Assembly (NCBI GenBank): GCA_019639235.1
Contig: JAHBSG010000004.1
Coordinates: 124,001-188,000, forward strand
Direction: 5' to 3'
Length of the DNA stretch: 64,000 bases
Origin: Acidobacteriota bacterium
Lineage (GTDB): Bacteria > Acidobacteriota > Blastocatellia > Pyrinomonadales > Pyrinomonadaceae
This document shows, in pieces, positions 1-10,658 of the stretch. The notes under the pieces were generated by a model. The model was given only the letters and a program-made list of their open reading frames with translations. It did no database searches and was not told where the DNA came from. The translations under genes and the position numbers were made by a program. Every line of letters starts with the position of its first letter. The first letter of the stretch is position 1.

Positions 1-91
1 TTCGCACGCCATACCAAGAATGCGAGGGTCAAGGGATCCAACACTTGAATTATTGAAACTAGGCGATTACGGTTATCGTTAAGTTGATCAA

Positions 92-688
92 ATGTATTGT
101 CCGGGATGTGGCATTGAAGAGACTCAGGCTAACCAGTTCTGCCGGTCGTGCGGTACCGATCTCCGCACGGTCAGAACGGCTCTCTCGCGCCCTGATCAGA
201 TCACTGAGGCCGGTGCGATCGCTCGCCGCGACATTAGCTTGGCCATTGCGGACCGAATACGGGCGATGAGCTCGGCGGAAGACCTATCGACCGTTGCCGA
301 AGAGGTTCTCCCTCAAATAGAGAAATTTCTCGAGTCGCCCGCCGAACGGCGACTTCGGCGGATCCGGGTCGGAATGATCCTCTCCTCGATAGGTGCCGGC
401 GCAGCTTTTGGCATTTCTTTGGTAACCATTTTCTTGGGTGAATGGGACCTCTTGATCATCGCCGGCCTTGGGATCGTCTGCTTCTTTCTCGGCCTCGGGT
501 TCATACTGAACGGAATGTACCTTACCTTGCCGCGTACATCTTTGCCCGACGGATCAAGTAGTAATGAAAGTCAACCTGAACTCGATTCCGAAAATGATCC
601 GCCATCGGATTTGAATTTTCCTGAAGCGAAGGCCCTTTTTCCTTCCGTTACCGAGCATACGACAAAGAGCCTGGATCGCGAGCGATGA
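92..688 (+). CDS. Zinc-ribbon membrane protein of unknown function
   Basis: The 198-residue product opens with a zinc ribbon formed by two CxxC pairs (CPGC at residues 3-6 and CRSC at 17-20). A charged helical stretch follows, then two hydrophobic segments at about 94-113 and 118-142 that look membrane-spanning. The C-terminal 50 residues are acidic and polar and probably disordered. Small proteins of this plan are common and unnamed. The cysteines suggest metal binding on the cytoplasmic side, which is inference. The ATG is kept because it lies immediately before the first CxxC. It converges on the next gene with a 24-base gap. Confidence 0.75.
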   Translation: MYCPGCGIEETQANQFCRSCGTDLRTVRTALSRPDQITEAGAIARRDISLAIADRIRAMSSAEDLSTVAEEVLPQIEKFLESPAERRLRRIRVGMILSSIGAGAAFGISLVTIFLGEWDLLIIAGLGIVCFFLGLGFILNGMYLTLPRTSLPDGSSSNESQPELDSENDPPSDLNFPEAKALFPSVTEHTTKSLDRER

Positions 689-712
689 TCTTTGCGGTCC
701 TCAACGTCTGCT

Positions 713-1240
713 TCAAACGCTTCGGCAGTACTCACATTGAACCATCCCGCTTGGAAATTCACGGACGCGTTCCAGTTTCCAGCGAATGTCCTTCTCGGTT
801 GGTCCGAAGAGTGGAATACCCTCGCCTATAAGAACGGGCAGCCGCGAAATGATCATTCGGTCGATCAAGCCCGCCCGCAGAAACCCTTGTATCGTGAGGC
901 CGCCGTCGATGTAGAGATGATTTCGCCCACGCGATTCGAGTTCAGCTACGATCGCGGCCGGATCGCCAGACATCCGTTCGACGTTTCCGCCTTCTGGAAG
1001 CTTTTCAAGTTCTTTTGTGCTTAAAACAACTACAGGCATTTCGCCATAAAACCAACCGCCGAAGCCAAGAACCGTTTCGTATGTCTTTCGGCCGATGACC
1101 AAGGCGTCAACCGTCGCAACAAAATCGTCGTAACCGTGATCATCCGGCGGGCCTCCGCCCGATAACCAATCGAGTTCGCCGTTCGGCCGGGCAATGAACC
1201 CATCAAGACTGACTCCGCAGAATATTGAACATTTGGCCAT
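713..1240 (-). CDS. Dihydrofolate reductase family protein (RibD C-terminal-like)
   Basis: This 175-residue protein has the fold signature of the DHFR/RibD C-terminal family: an N-terminal strand with SLDGFIA, then a central VIGRKTYETV and a C-terminal LIDGGLTIQGFL-type region. The family comprises NADPH-dependent reductases; stand-alone members (YwjB/YyaP-like) usually have no known substrate. Length matches such members. A GAGG Shine-Dalgarno lies about 9 nt before the ATG. It is divergent from thiC and shows no link to folate or riboflavin genes here, so substrate and role remain open. Confidence 0.85.
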   Translation of the reverse strand: MAKCSIFCGVSLDGFIARPNGELDWLSGGGPPDDHGYDDFVATVDALVIGRKTYETVLGFGGWFYGEMPVVVLSTKELEKLPEGGNVERMSGDPAAIVAELESRGRNHLYIDGGLTIQGFLRAGLIDRMIISRLPVLIGEGIPLFGPTEKDIRWKLERVREFPSGMVQCEYCRSV

Positions 1241-1335
1241 TTCTATCCCTCGTCAAACTGAATCTACAAAGAGCCGAGACGTCTAGACATGGTCTTGCTT
1301 CGCTCAAAGCGTTAGAATGAAGACTCATGCAAAAG

Positions 1336-3418
<2,083 letters not shown>

Positions 3419-3424
3419 CCCAAC

Positions 3425-4981
3425 GTGGCGACGGATGAAAAGCAGATCGCGGCCGAGGTATCTGATCCGCAGCACTCGGCCGCAGGAATGACGACCCGCG
3501 TCGTGAAAGGTTCGCTCTGGACCCTTCTCGGCCAGGTCGCACCGCTTGCCGTTTCTCTTGCCGCAACTCCTTTCACCATCCGCCTGCTCGGTGCCGAGGG
3601 CTACGGCGTACTTATTCTCGTCGGGCTGATCCCTGCGTATCTCGCATTTGCAGATTTCGGGATGTCGCTCGCCTCTACGCGGTTCGCGAGCGAAGCTTTC
3701 GGCCGCGGCGACCGTAAAGAAGAGGCCGCGGTCATCCGTACGGCCGTTGCGGTCGCACTTTCCGTAAGCGTCCCCGTAGCTCTCGGCCTCTTTATCTTTG
3801 CTCCGCAGATCATCTCGCTCTTTGCGGTTCCCGAAAACCTCTTCGCCGAGGCCGCGGCCGCACTTCGCATAACGGCGGTAACTTTCGTCGTCAACATTCT
3901 TTGTTCGATCCTCAACACACCGCAGCTCGCCCGGCTCCGGATGGACCTCAACACGCTGATAAATGCCGGGACGCGGATCGCCGGCCTCATCGCAACGCCC
4001 GTCGCCATTTATCTCGGCTTTGGGATCGTCGGTGCGGCCGCGGTTCTGCTCGGGGCGATGCTGCTCAACCTTGCGGGCCATGTTTTCTTTTCCGGGCGTC
4101 TCCTGCCTGAGCTTTTCGGGCTCGGTATAAGCCGCGAGAAGCTCCGTCCGCTTTTGATCTTTGGCGGCGGGTTGGTCATAAGCTCGATCGCGGCCATCGC
4201 GCTGACGAATGCCGAAAAAGGCATACTTGCGGCCGTAGTTTCGGCCTCCGCTCTTGCCCATTACACAGTCGCATTTACGGCCGCGTCGATGATGACCCTT
4301 TTCGCCGGAGCGATGATCCAATCATTGATACCGGCATTTTCACAATTGCAGGGTGAGGAGGCCCGCGAGCGGCTCAATGGGCTTTTTGAGCGGGGCGTGC
4401 GGCTCTCAATGATCTGGGCAGTTCCGGCGATGGTCTTCTTAGGGGTTACGGCAAAGCCATTTTTCACCATCTGGGCCGGGGAAGAGTTTGGCCGCGAGAG
4501 CACCTTGCCGCTTTATCTTCTTTTGGGCGGATTACTTTTTAACATAATCGCTTATCTGCCGCACGCCGCAATTCTCGCCGCCGGAAGGAGCGATGCGCTC
4601 GCCAAACTTTACTGGATAGAGCTTGTGCCCTATGCCGCCGCCGTCTGGCTTCTCGCCTCGCGATACGGAGCCGCCGGTGCGGCCGCCGCCTGGAGCCTTC
4701 GCGTCATCGTGGACACTTTCCTGCAGTTTTATCTCGCCATTCGCCTTGGCGGGATCACTTTCCGCCCGCGATTTCCGCTCGGCTACCTCGCCGGGGTCGC
4801 CGCCGCCGCCCTGCCCGCGGTTTTCATGCTCTATACAGATTCCCACACGCTCTTTCCCATCCTCGCCGTCCTTGCCGGCCTGATCATCTACGCCACGATG
4901 ACCTTCCGAACGCTCCTCGACGCCGAAGAACGCTCCTGGCTCACCGCCCGCATCTCAAAACTCGCTCGCCGCACCGCTTGA
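3425..4981 (+). CDS. Polysaccharide flippase (MOP superfamily, Wzx-like)
   Basis: The 518-residue integral membrane protein has about 12-14 hydrophobic segments and the N-terminal signature of lipopolysaccharide flippases: VKGSLWTLLGQVAPLAVSL, RLLGAEGYGVLILV and FADFGMSLASTRF. Such proteins move lipid-linked oligosaccharides across the inner membrane. The GTG start has no convincing Shine-Dalgarno, but a well-spaced promoter ends 6 nt upstream. An internal ATG at 3488 precedes the first conserved stretch and is an alternative start. It is the first gene of the polysaccharide locus, separated from the rest by a repeat-rich gap. Substrate specificity cannot be read from sequence. Confidence 0.88.
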   Translation: MATDEKQIAAEVSDPQHSAAGMTTRVVKGSLWTLLGQVAPLAVSLAATPFTIRLLGAEGYGVLILVGLIPAYLAFADFGMSLASTRFASEAFGRGDRKEEAAVIRTAVAVALSVSVPVALGLFIFAPQIISLFAVPENLFAEAAAALRITAVTFVVNILCSILNTPQLARLRMDLNTLINAGTRIAGLIATPVAIYLGFGIVGAAAVLLGAMLLNLAGHVFFSGRLLPELFGLGISREKLRPLLIFGGGLVISSIAAIALTNAEKGILAAVVSASALAHYTVAFTAASMMTLFAGAMIQSLIPAFSQLQGEEARERLNGLFERGVRLSMIWAVPAMVFLGVTAKPFFTIWAGEEFGRESTLPLYLLLGGLLFNIIAYLPHAAILAAGRSDALAKLYWIELVPYAAAVWLLASRYGAAGAAAAWSLRVIVDTFLQFYLAIRLGGITFRPRFPLGYLAGVAAAALPAVFMLYTDSHTLFPILAVLAGLIIYATMTFRTLLDAEERSWLTARISKLARRTA

Positions 4982-5004
4982 CCGGGATCTTTCAGGCAAT
5001 TTTC

Positions 5005-5265
5005 GCCACAGAGCACACAGAGAACAGGAAGTAATGGCAGATCCGGATTTCCCAGCTTCCGAAAACCCGCGCATCGCTTAAGAATCTTGCTCAATAACCT
5101 CTGTGCTCTCTGTGGCAAACCTCCGTGCCCTCTGTGGCAAAAGAATTCTTACCACAGAGCACACAGAGATCACGGAGAGTTTTTAAGATCTTGAATCTTG
5201 GCCCCAAAATTCCACCTCAAAGACCTCTGTGCCCTCTGTAGCCAATCTCCGTGTTCTCTGTGGTT
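5005..5265. repeat. Cluster of CACAGAG-type dispersed repeats, partly inverted
   Basis: The gap holds at least five copies, in both orientations, of a motif like CCACAGAGCACACAGAG or its complement. Copies start near 5005, 5099, 5122, 5152 and 5223. The segment 5121-5176 is an imperfect inverted repeat centred on AGAATTCT. This kind of motif is a common intergenic repeat in several bacterial phyla. No coding potential was judged real here. Confidence 0.85.
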
Positions 5266-5282
5266 AATGATTTTTCTTTTCC

Positions 5283-5534
5283 GGGCCCGCAGAAATGAAT
5301 TATCACCTTGCGCGAATGAATTATTGGTCTCAATATTTCATTCCTACAAGCTCAGAAATGAATTCTAGCTTTGTAGAAATGAAATATAGCTTTCCATAAA
5401 TCATTTCTAGCATTGTAGAATTCATTTCCAGCTTTCAATAATTCATTCCTGAACGTTCAGAAATGATTTCTAGCTTTGTAGAATTCATTTCTAGCTCTCA
5501 ATAATTCATTCCCAGCTCGCAATATTTCGTTCCA
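5283..5534. repeat. Degenerate 21-bp tandem array, 12 units
   Basis: Twelve consecutive 21-bp units run from 5283 to 5534, with a possible thirteenth decayed unit to 5555. A typical unit is AGCTTTGTAGAATTCATTTC plus one base (5472-5492). Units alternate between GAAATGAATT- and AATTCATTTC-like halves, so each carries a small palindromic core. The array is much more AT-rich than its surroundings. No long open frame crosses it. There are no unique spacers, so it is not a CRISPR. Confidence 0.85.
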
Positions 5535-5589
5535 AAGTCCCAAATTTCCCCAATTTCTGCCATTTTGACCGGTTCACTGCAAAAACAAC

Positions 5590-5619
5590 TTGCCCCGCCC
5601 GCCCCGAACCGCTTAAACT
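5590..5619 (+). promoter_or_regulatory. Candidate promoter upstream of the second flippase
   Basis: TTGCCC (5590-5595), an 18-bp spacer and TAAACT (5614-5619) precede the ATG at 5629. The predicted start site leaves only about 3 nt of leader. Confidence 0.35.
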
Positions 5620-5628
5620 TGCGAGCGG

Positions 5629-7119
5629 ATGTCTCCAGCCGACGAAAGTTCCAGCGAAAACCCGACAAACGACACAAAACCGACGGCCAAAAGAAGTTCT
5701 ATCGCCGGACTTGCGGTTTGGGACTTCGGCGGGCGATTGGCGAGTTTTGGCGTACTTTTTGTTGTCAGCGTGTTACTTACGCGGCTTCTCTCTCCGGCTG
5801 AGTTTGGGGCGTTTGCGGTCGTGCTCGCGATCATTGCCTTTAGCTCGATATTTATCGATCTTGGCTTTCGTTCAGCCATTGTTCAGCGGCAAGATACCTC
5901 GAAAGAGCAGCTTTCGACCGTTTTCTTCCTAAATGTCGCAATCGGCATCCTCCTTTTTGCGGGCTTGTTCTTGGTTTCGGGTGTTATCGAGCAGTTTTAC
6001 GCAATTAATGGCCTTGAGAGTTACATCAAGGCAGCATCGGCGATATTCGTTCTTAATTCCTTATCGTTAGTTCCCGGTGGATTACTGCAAAAGGAACTGC
6101 GGCTGAAGGCCCTTTCTGTTATCACGACCATCGCAGCGGCGATCTCCGGAACAATCGCGATCCTTATGGCGGTTTACGGCTTCGGGGTTTGGTCGCTGGT
6201 AACCCAGCAATTGATCCTTGCGGCAATAACGTGTTTCGGCTCGTTTGCCGCGTCAAAATGGAGGCCGAGTTTCTTGATCGATCCTCGATCGATAATTCCG
6301 CTATGGAGTTACGGGATTAAATTGTTTCTCGCGGGGCTTTCAGATTCGGTCTTCACACGCCTTGACGTCTTCATCATCGGGAAGCTCTTTCCGGTTCAGA
6401 CACTCGGCTTTTATAACCGGGCCCAATCGCTCGATAATCTGATCAAGAACTTTGCCGCAAGTACAACGACATCGGTCGCCTTTCCGGTCATTGCTCGAAT
6501 GGCCGATGAGCTGGAGAATGTAAAGAGTTTCTATCTTCGCTGCCTGAACGTTATTTCTTTTCTTTCATTTTTGCTTATCGGGGTCTTATTCTTAACGTGT
6601 TTTGATATCGTCATTATTTTGTTTACAGAGAAATGGATCGATGTCGGGTACTATTTCAGGATCATGGCGCTTACGGCATTCGTATATCCCGCAAGTGCAC
6701 TTATGGTAAATCTGATCGCTGCCCGCGGAAACTCCGGAGCTTTCCTGAAACTTGAGATTTTGAAAAAAGCTGTGCTCTTTCCGGCTTATCTTTCGTTCTT
6801 TTTCGGTGGTGTGATGGTGTTTCTTATTATGCTTGGCTTTGTTTACCTTCTGGCTCTGGCTTTGAATGCCGAGTTTATCCGCCGCGAGATCGGCATTCCA
6901 ATCGGCGAACAGCTTTGGGCCATCGCGACGTATTCGCTTCCCGGACTGGTAGCGGGTTTCTCAGGTTACGGAGCCGGACTTTTTATTGATAATATCTATC
7001 TTCATTTTGCCGTTGCCTCCGTTGTTTTCTCGGCAATTTATTTGGCTATCTGCTATAAATTTAGTTTGCCCGGAATGCTCGAGGTAACCGATCGCCTCCG
7101 GTCGCTTAGAAATGCTTAA
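5629..7119 (+). CDS. Polysaccharide flippase (WzxC-like)
   Basis: A second MOP-superfamily exporter of 496 residues with 12 or more hydrophobic segments. The N-terminal signature includes VLLTRLLSPAEFGAFAVVLA and FIDLGFRSAIVQR, and a central LGFYNRAQSLDNL resembles WzxC/Polysacc_synt_3 proteins. It begins after a polar 20-residue N-terminal tail and overlaps the next gene by 8 nt (ATGCTTAA), indicating translational coupling. Likely role: translocation of a lipid-linked repeat unit built by the following genes. Having two flippases suggests either two glycans or separate export steps, which is inference. Confidence 0.88.
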   Translation: MSPADESSSENPTNDTKPTAKRSSIAGLAVWDFGGRLASFGVLFVVSVLLTRLLSPAEFGAFAVVLAIIAFSSIFIDLGFRSAIVQRQDTSKEQLSTVFFLNVAIGILLFAGLFLVSGVIEQFYAINGLESYIKAASAIFVLNSLSLVPGGLLQKELRLKALSVITTIAAAISGTIAILMAVYGFGVWSLVTQQLILAAITCFGSFAASKWRPSFLIDPRSIIPLWSYGIKLFLAGLSDSVFTRLDVFIIGKLFPVQTLGFYNRAQSLDNLIKNFAASTTTSVAFPVIARMADELENVKSFYLRCLNVISFLSFLLIGVLFLTCFDIVIILFTEKWIDVGYYFRIMALTAFVYPASALMVNLIAARGNSGAFLKLEILKKAVLFPAYLSFFFGGVMVFLIMLGFVYLLALALNAEFIRREIGIPIGEQLWAIATYSLPGLVAGFSGYGAGLFIDNIYLHFAVASVVFSAIYLAICYKFSLPGMLEVTDRLRSLRNA

Positions 7120-8176
7120 CGTAACCCAAACCTTTCTTCCGCCGCTCGAAGAATACGCAAAGCTGCTCGAACCTGTTTGGGAATCAAAGTGGCTCACAAA
7201 CCGAGGGAAGCTGGTCTGCGAACTGGAAGAAAGGTTATGCCGCTATCTTGAGGTTCCAAACTTGCTAGCGGTAGCTAATGGCACAATTGCACTCCAGATC
7301 GCCATTAAGGCCTTGGGGCTCAAGGGCGAGATCATCACAACTCCCTTCTCTTATGTCGCAACGGTAAGCAGCATTGTCTGGGAGGGTTGCATACCTGTGT
7401 TCGTGGATATCGACCCAATCCATTTAACGATAGATGAAAACAAGATAGAAGAAGCGATAACGGACAAGACCTCGGCCATCCTTGCCACCCATGTTTATGG
7501 AAACCCCTGTAACGTTGAAGCGATCGAGGAAATTGCATCTCGGAACGGCCTGAAAGTTATCTACGATGCGGCCCATTGCTTTGGGGTGAAATACAAAGGC
7601 CGTTCGATACTTGAGCATGGAGACGTCTCAACACTCAGTTTTCACGCTACAAAGCTTTTTCATACGGGCGAAGGCGGCGGCATCGTTACGGCAAACGAAG
7701 AAATCCGGAAGACCATCTTTGACCACCACAATTTTGGTCACAATGGGCCGGAAGAGTTTTTCGGGCTTGGTGTCAACGGCAAAATGTCCGAGATCAATGC
7801 AGCGATGGGTCTCGCGGTGCTTGAATATATAGATGATATAATCGCGCGGAGAAGATCGGTCCGCGAGGCATACAATGCAGCACTCGCGGACAACGGCGTG
7901 GCCTTGATCAACCTTCGCGAGGGCACGGAGTGGAATTTTAGTTACTATCCGGTGATCTTTGAGAGCGAGGAACTCCTTCTCGACGTGAAAAATGAAATGA
8001 ACAAAAAGGATATCTTTCCCCGGCGATACTTTTATCCTTCGCTGAACAGGTTGCCTTATCTTCCTTATGGCGAGTTGCCGGTCGCCGAAGACATCAGCCG
8101 AAGGGTGCTTTGCCTTCCGCTTTCCGATTCGTTTACACCAGCCGATGCGGAACGGGTTTCTGAGGTCCTGAGATAA
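7112..8176 (+). CDS. DegT/DnrJ/EryC1/StrS-family sugar aminotransferase
   Basis: The 354-residue protein is a PLP enzyme that transfers an amino group, usually from glutamate, to a nucleotide-linked keto-sugar. The PLP aspartate is in IYDAAHCFG. The Schiff-base lysine is in SFHATKLFHTGEGGG. The C-terminal PRRYFYPSL is also typical. It is coupled to its neighbours: 8 nt overlap upstream and a 1-nt TAATG overlap downstream with an acetyltransferase. That pairing is the standard route to an N-acetylated amino sugar, as in the PglE/PglD or VioA/VioB pairs. Confidence 0.92.
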   Translation: MLNVTQTFLPPLEEYAKLLEPVWESKWLTNRGKLVCELEERLCRYLEVPNLLAVANGTIALQIAIKALGLKGEIITTPFSYVATVSSIVWEGCIPVFVDIDPIHLTIDENKIEEAITDKTSAILATHVYGNPCNVEAIEEIASRNGLKVIYDAAHCFGVKYKGRSILEHGDVSTLSFHATKLFHTGEGGGIVTANEEIRKTIFDHHNFGHNGPEEFFGLGVNGKMSEINAAMGLAVLEYIDDIIARRRSVREAYNAALADNGVALINLREGTEWNFSYYPVIFESEELLLDVKNEMNKKDIFPRRYFYPSLNRLPYLPYGELPVAEDISRRVLCLPLSDSFTPADAERVSEVLR

Positions 8177-8802
8177 TGTCCAGTTTATTGATCGTCGGTG
8201 CTAAAGGTTTCGCTAAGGAGTTGCTTGAATCGGCACTTAAGCTTTGTCCAGATAGGAAGATCTCATTCTTTGACGATGTTTCTACCGATTTGCCTGATCG
8301 CCTTTACGGTCGGTTTGAGGTCATTCGAAGTTTTGAACTGATCTCCGATTACTTTACGTCCAGCGGTCGTAATTTTGCCCTCGGAGTCGGCAGTCCGAGC
8401 CTTCGTCAACGTTTCTTCAAAGAGCTGATTGACATAGGAGGTATTCCCGAAACTATCGTCGACCCAGATGCAAGTATTGGTTCTTTCGGCACTAGTATTG
8501 GAGATGGAACCTGCATAATGGCGGGTACAAAGATTACGAATGACGTCTCGATAGGAAAAGGCTGCCTCATAAATTTAAACGTAACGATCGGGCACGACTC
8601 CATTATTGGGAATTTCTGTGAGATGAGCCCCGGCGTACATATCTCCGGAAATGTTCACCTTGGCGATGCATGCAATCTAGGCACCGGGGCTGTGATCCTT
8701 CCAAAGGTCGAACTCGGAACTAGCGTTACGGTCGGCGCAGGGGCGGTTGTGACAAAAGATGTGCCAAGCTGGGCGACCGTAAAGGGAATTCCGGCCCGGT
8801 GA
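8176..8802 (+). CDS. PglD/NeuD-family sugar O/N-acyltransferase
   Basis: The 208-residue protein has an N-terminal Rossmann-like half (LLIVGAKGFAKELLE) and a C-terminal left-handed beta-helix of hexapeptide repeats, for example the run around IGKGCLINLNVTIGHDS. It ends with the VTVGAGAVVTKDVP motif of hexapeptide acetyltransferases. In PglD/NeuD enzymes acetyl-CoA is used to acetylate an amino sugar. The start overlaps the aminotransferase stop by one base, so the two probably act on the same nucleotide sugar. Confidence 0.9.
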   Translation: MSSLLIVGAKGFAKELLESALKLCPDRKISFFDDVSTDLPDRLYGRFEVIRSFELISDYFTSSGRNFALGVGSPSLRQRFFKELIDIGGIPETIVDPDASIGSFGTSIGDGTCIMAGTKITNDVSIGKGCLINLNVTIGHDSIIGNFCEMSPGVHISGNVHLGDACNLGTGAVILPKVELGTSVTVGAGAVVTKDVPSWATVKGIPAR

Positions 8803-8806
8803 TCGA

Positions 8807-9760
8807 GTGTTTATGGTGGAGAATGCAGTTCCAAAGGTCAGTGTTTGCATGATCACCTACAATCACGAACCCTACATCGCTCAGGCGATAGAAGGCGTTC
8901 TGATGCAGGAAACCGATTTTCCCGTTGAACTCGTCATCGGCGAGGATTGCTCGACCGATAACACACGGAAGATCTGCGAAGACTACGCCAAACGATTTCC
9001 TGATAAGATCCGACTGCTGTCAAGATCTAAGAATCTTGGCATGTCAGCTAATTTTCTGGATACCCTTGAAAACTGCAATGGCGAGTTCATCGCTTTTTGT
9101 GACGGCGACGACTACTGGACATCGCCCCAAAAGCTTCAGAAACAGGTAGACTTTCTGAAGGACAATCCGGCTTATTCGTTGTGTTATCACCGAGCCAAGG
9201 CAATAGACGAGGATGGAAAACACTCTCCTCATCTTTATCAGCGAAAGAAGGTGCCGACCTGCTTTTCCGATTTGCTTACGCTGCCGGGTCATCATATTCC
9301 GACTGCGTCGACCGTTTTCCGAAATGAGGTTCCTGTAGAATTCCCCAGTCCATTAAAGGAATATGCGATCGATATTGTCGTTTATTTGATCATTGCCGGA
9401 ACCGGAAAATTCAAATGCTTTGAAGAAGAAATGTCTGTCTACAGGGTGCATTCCGGAAACTATACGAGTTCTGTCAATCGAATCAAACAGCTGAACTTTG
9501 TACGTGAGGCAATAAGCAAGACTAGAGACCATTTTAGTCCATTTTGGCGAGATGAGTTTGAAATGTATCTGTCTAGGCTAAAAGCTGATGTTGCTTTTGT
9601 TTATTACGAACAAGGAGAAAATGCTCTGTTTAAGTCAAGCTATGATGAAGTAATGAAATACAGGCGCTACTTACCATTTTCAACCAAGAGGGCTTTGTTC
9701 TTGAGAAGTCTTATCGTTTGGTTACGCTTTAGAAAGAATGTGCTAAGTTTGCATGACTAA
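8807..9760 (+). CDS. Family 2 glycosyltransferase
   Basis: The 317-residue protein has the GT2 GT-A fold: VSVCMITYNHEPYIAQAIEG at the N terminus and the metal/nucleotide-binding FCDGDDYW at about residues 100-107. No membrane segment is seen, so it is probably peripheral on the cytoplasmic face. GTG (8807) or the ATG two codons later (8813) can start it. It overlaps the next GT2 by 8 nt. Donor and acceptor are unknown. Confidence 0.9.
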   Translation: MFMVENAVPKVSVCMITYNHEPYIAQAIEGVLMQETDFPVELVIGEDCSTDNTRKICEDYAKRFPDKIRLLSRSKNLGMSANFLDTLENCNGEFIAFCDGDDYWTSPQKLQKQVDFLKDNPAYSLCYHRAKAIDEDGKHSPHLYQRKKVPTCFSDLLTLPGHHIPTASTVFRNEVPVEFPSPLKEYAIDIVVYLIIAGTGKFKCFEEEMSVYRVHSGNYTSSVNRIKQLNFVREAISKTRDHFSPFWRDEFEMYLSRLKADVAFVYYEQGENALFKSSYDEVMKYRRYLPFSTKRALFLRSLIVWLRFRKNVLSLHD

Positions 9761-10658
9761 GTCCAATGGATTATCAAAAATCTCAGTAATTATTCCAACG
9801 TTTAATCATGCTCGGTATATTTCTGCTGCGATCGGCAGTGCCTTAGCGCAAACGCTGAGGCCTTTTGAAATAATTGTTGTGGATGATGGTTCAACGGACG
9901 ATACGGAAAACGTCGTTCGTGGGTTTGGCGATCGGGTCCGATACATCTGGCAGGATAATGCAGGGGTCTGTGCCGCACGCAATCGGGGCGTAGCGGCATC
10001 GACCGGGGACTTTCTCGCCTTTCTCGATGCAGACGACAGCTGGGAACCGTCGAAGTTGGACAAACAGTCCGCAAAATTTGCGGAGGATCCGGAAGTCGGA
10101 CTTGTCCATTGCGGGATGCGTGAGTTTGATTCGGCGACCGGTAAGACCATTGCAGTTCATTTGATCGGCGCCGATGGATGGGTGGCTGAGAATATCGCGT
10201 TGTGGGAAGGTCCTGTCATTGTAGGTCCAGGTGGAACGATAGTCGTCCGACGTGAAATCTTTGAAGAAGTCGGCGGATACGATACGAATTTGCGCAATGG
10301 CGAGGACTGGGAATTCTGTTTCCGCGTTGCGAAACAAGCAAAGGTTGGGTTTGTTGCAGAGCCACTAGTCAATTATCGGATGCACGGGGCAAACTCTCAT
10401 AAGAATGTCAAAGAGATGGAGCGTTCTACTTTAATTGCTTGGAGCAAGGTTTTTGACGGTAGTGATCCGGAAATAGAACGACTACGAGCGAGATCATACG
10501 GAAATCTACACAAAGTTCTCGCAGGTTCATATCTTCATCAGGGCGATTACGCGGGCTTTCTGCGAAACGTTTTAAAGAGCCTTTGGTACAGGCCGAGCTA
10601 CCTGGGATTCTATTTTGCACAAATTAGCAGGCGGGGCAGAGCCGAACTGCGGGATTGA
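9753..10658 (+). CDS. Family 2 glycosyltransferase
   Basis: The 301-residue protein carries ISVIIPTFNHARYISAAIGS near its start, the VVDDGSTDDTE nucleotide-binding strand, and FLDADDSWEPSKL with the DxD metal site. It belongs to GT2 and has no transmembrane helix. It starts within the previous gene by an 8-nt overlap, and its TGA touches the ATG of the following methyltransferase, so the three are translationally linked. It would add one sugar to the repeat unit; the sugar is not predictable. Confidence 0.9.
   Translation: MTKSNGLSKISVIIPTFNHARYISAAIGSALAQTLRPFEIIVVDDGSTDDTENVVRGFGDRVRYIWQDNAGVCAARNRGVAASTGDFLAFLDADDSWEPSKLDKQSAKFAEDPEVGLVHCGMREFDSATGKTIAVHLIGADGWVAENIALWEGPVIVGPGGTIVVRREIFEEVGGYDTNLRNGEDWEFCFRVAKQAKVGFVAEPLVNYRMHGANSHKNVKEMERSTLIAWSKVFDGSDPEIERLRARSYGNLHKVLAGSYLHQGDYAGFLRNVLKSLWYRPSYLGFYFAQISRRGRAELRD

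Noticed and set aside
4888..5118. 76-codon minus-strand frame across the repeat gap
   Set aside because: Reads mainly through repeat DNA and the end of the flippase gene; encodes CVLCGEN-type repeat peptide.
5283..5534. CRISPR-like array
   Set aside because: Units are contiguous 21-mers without unique spacers and no cas genes are nearby; it is a plain tandem repeat.
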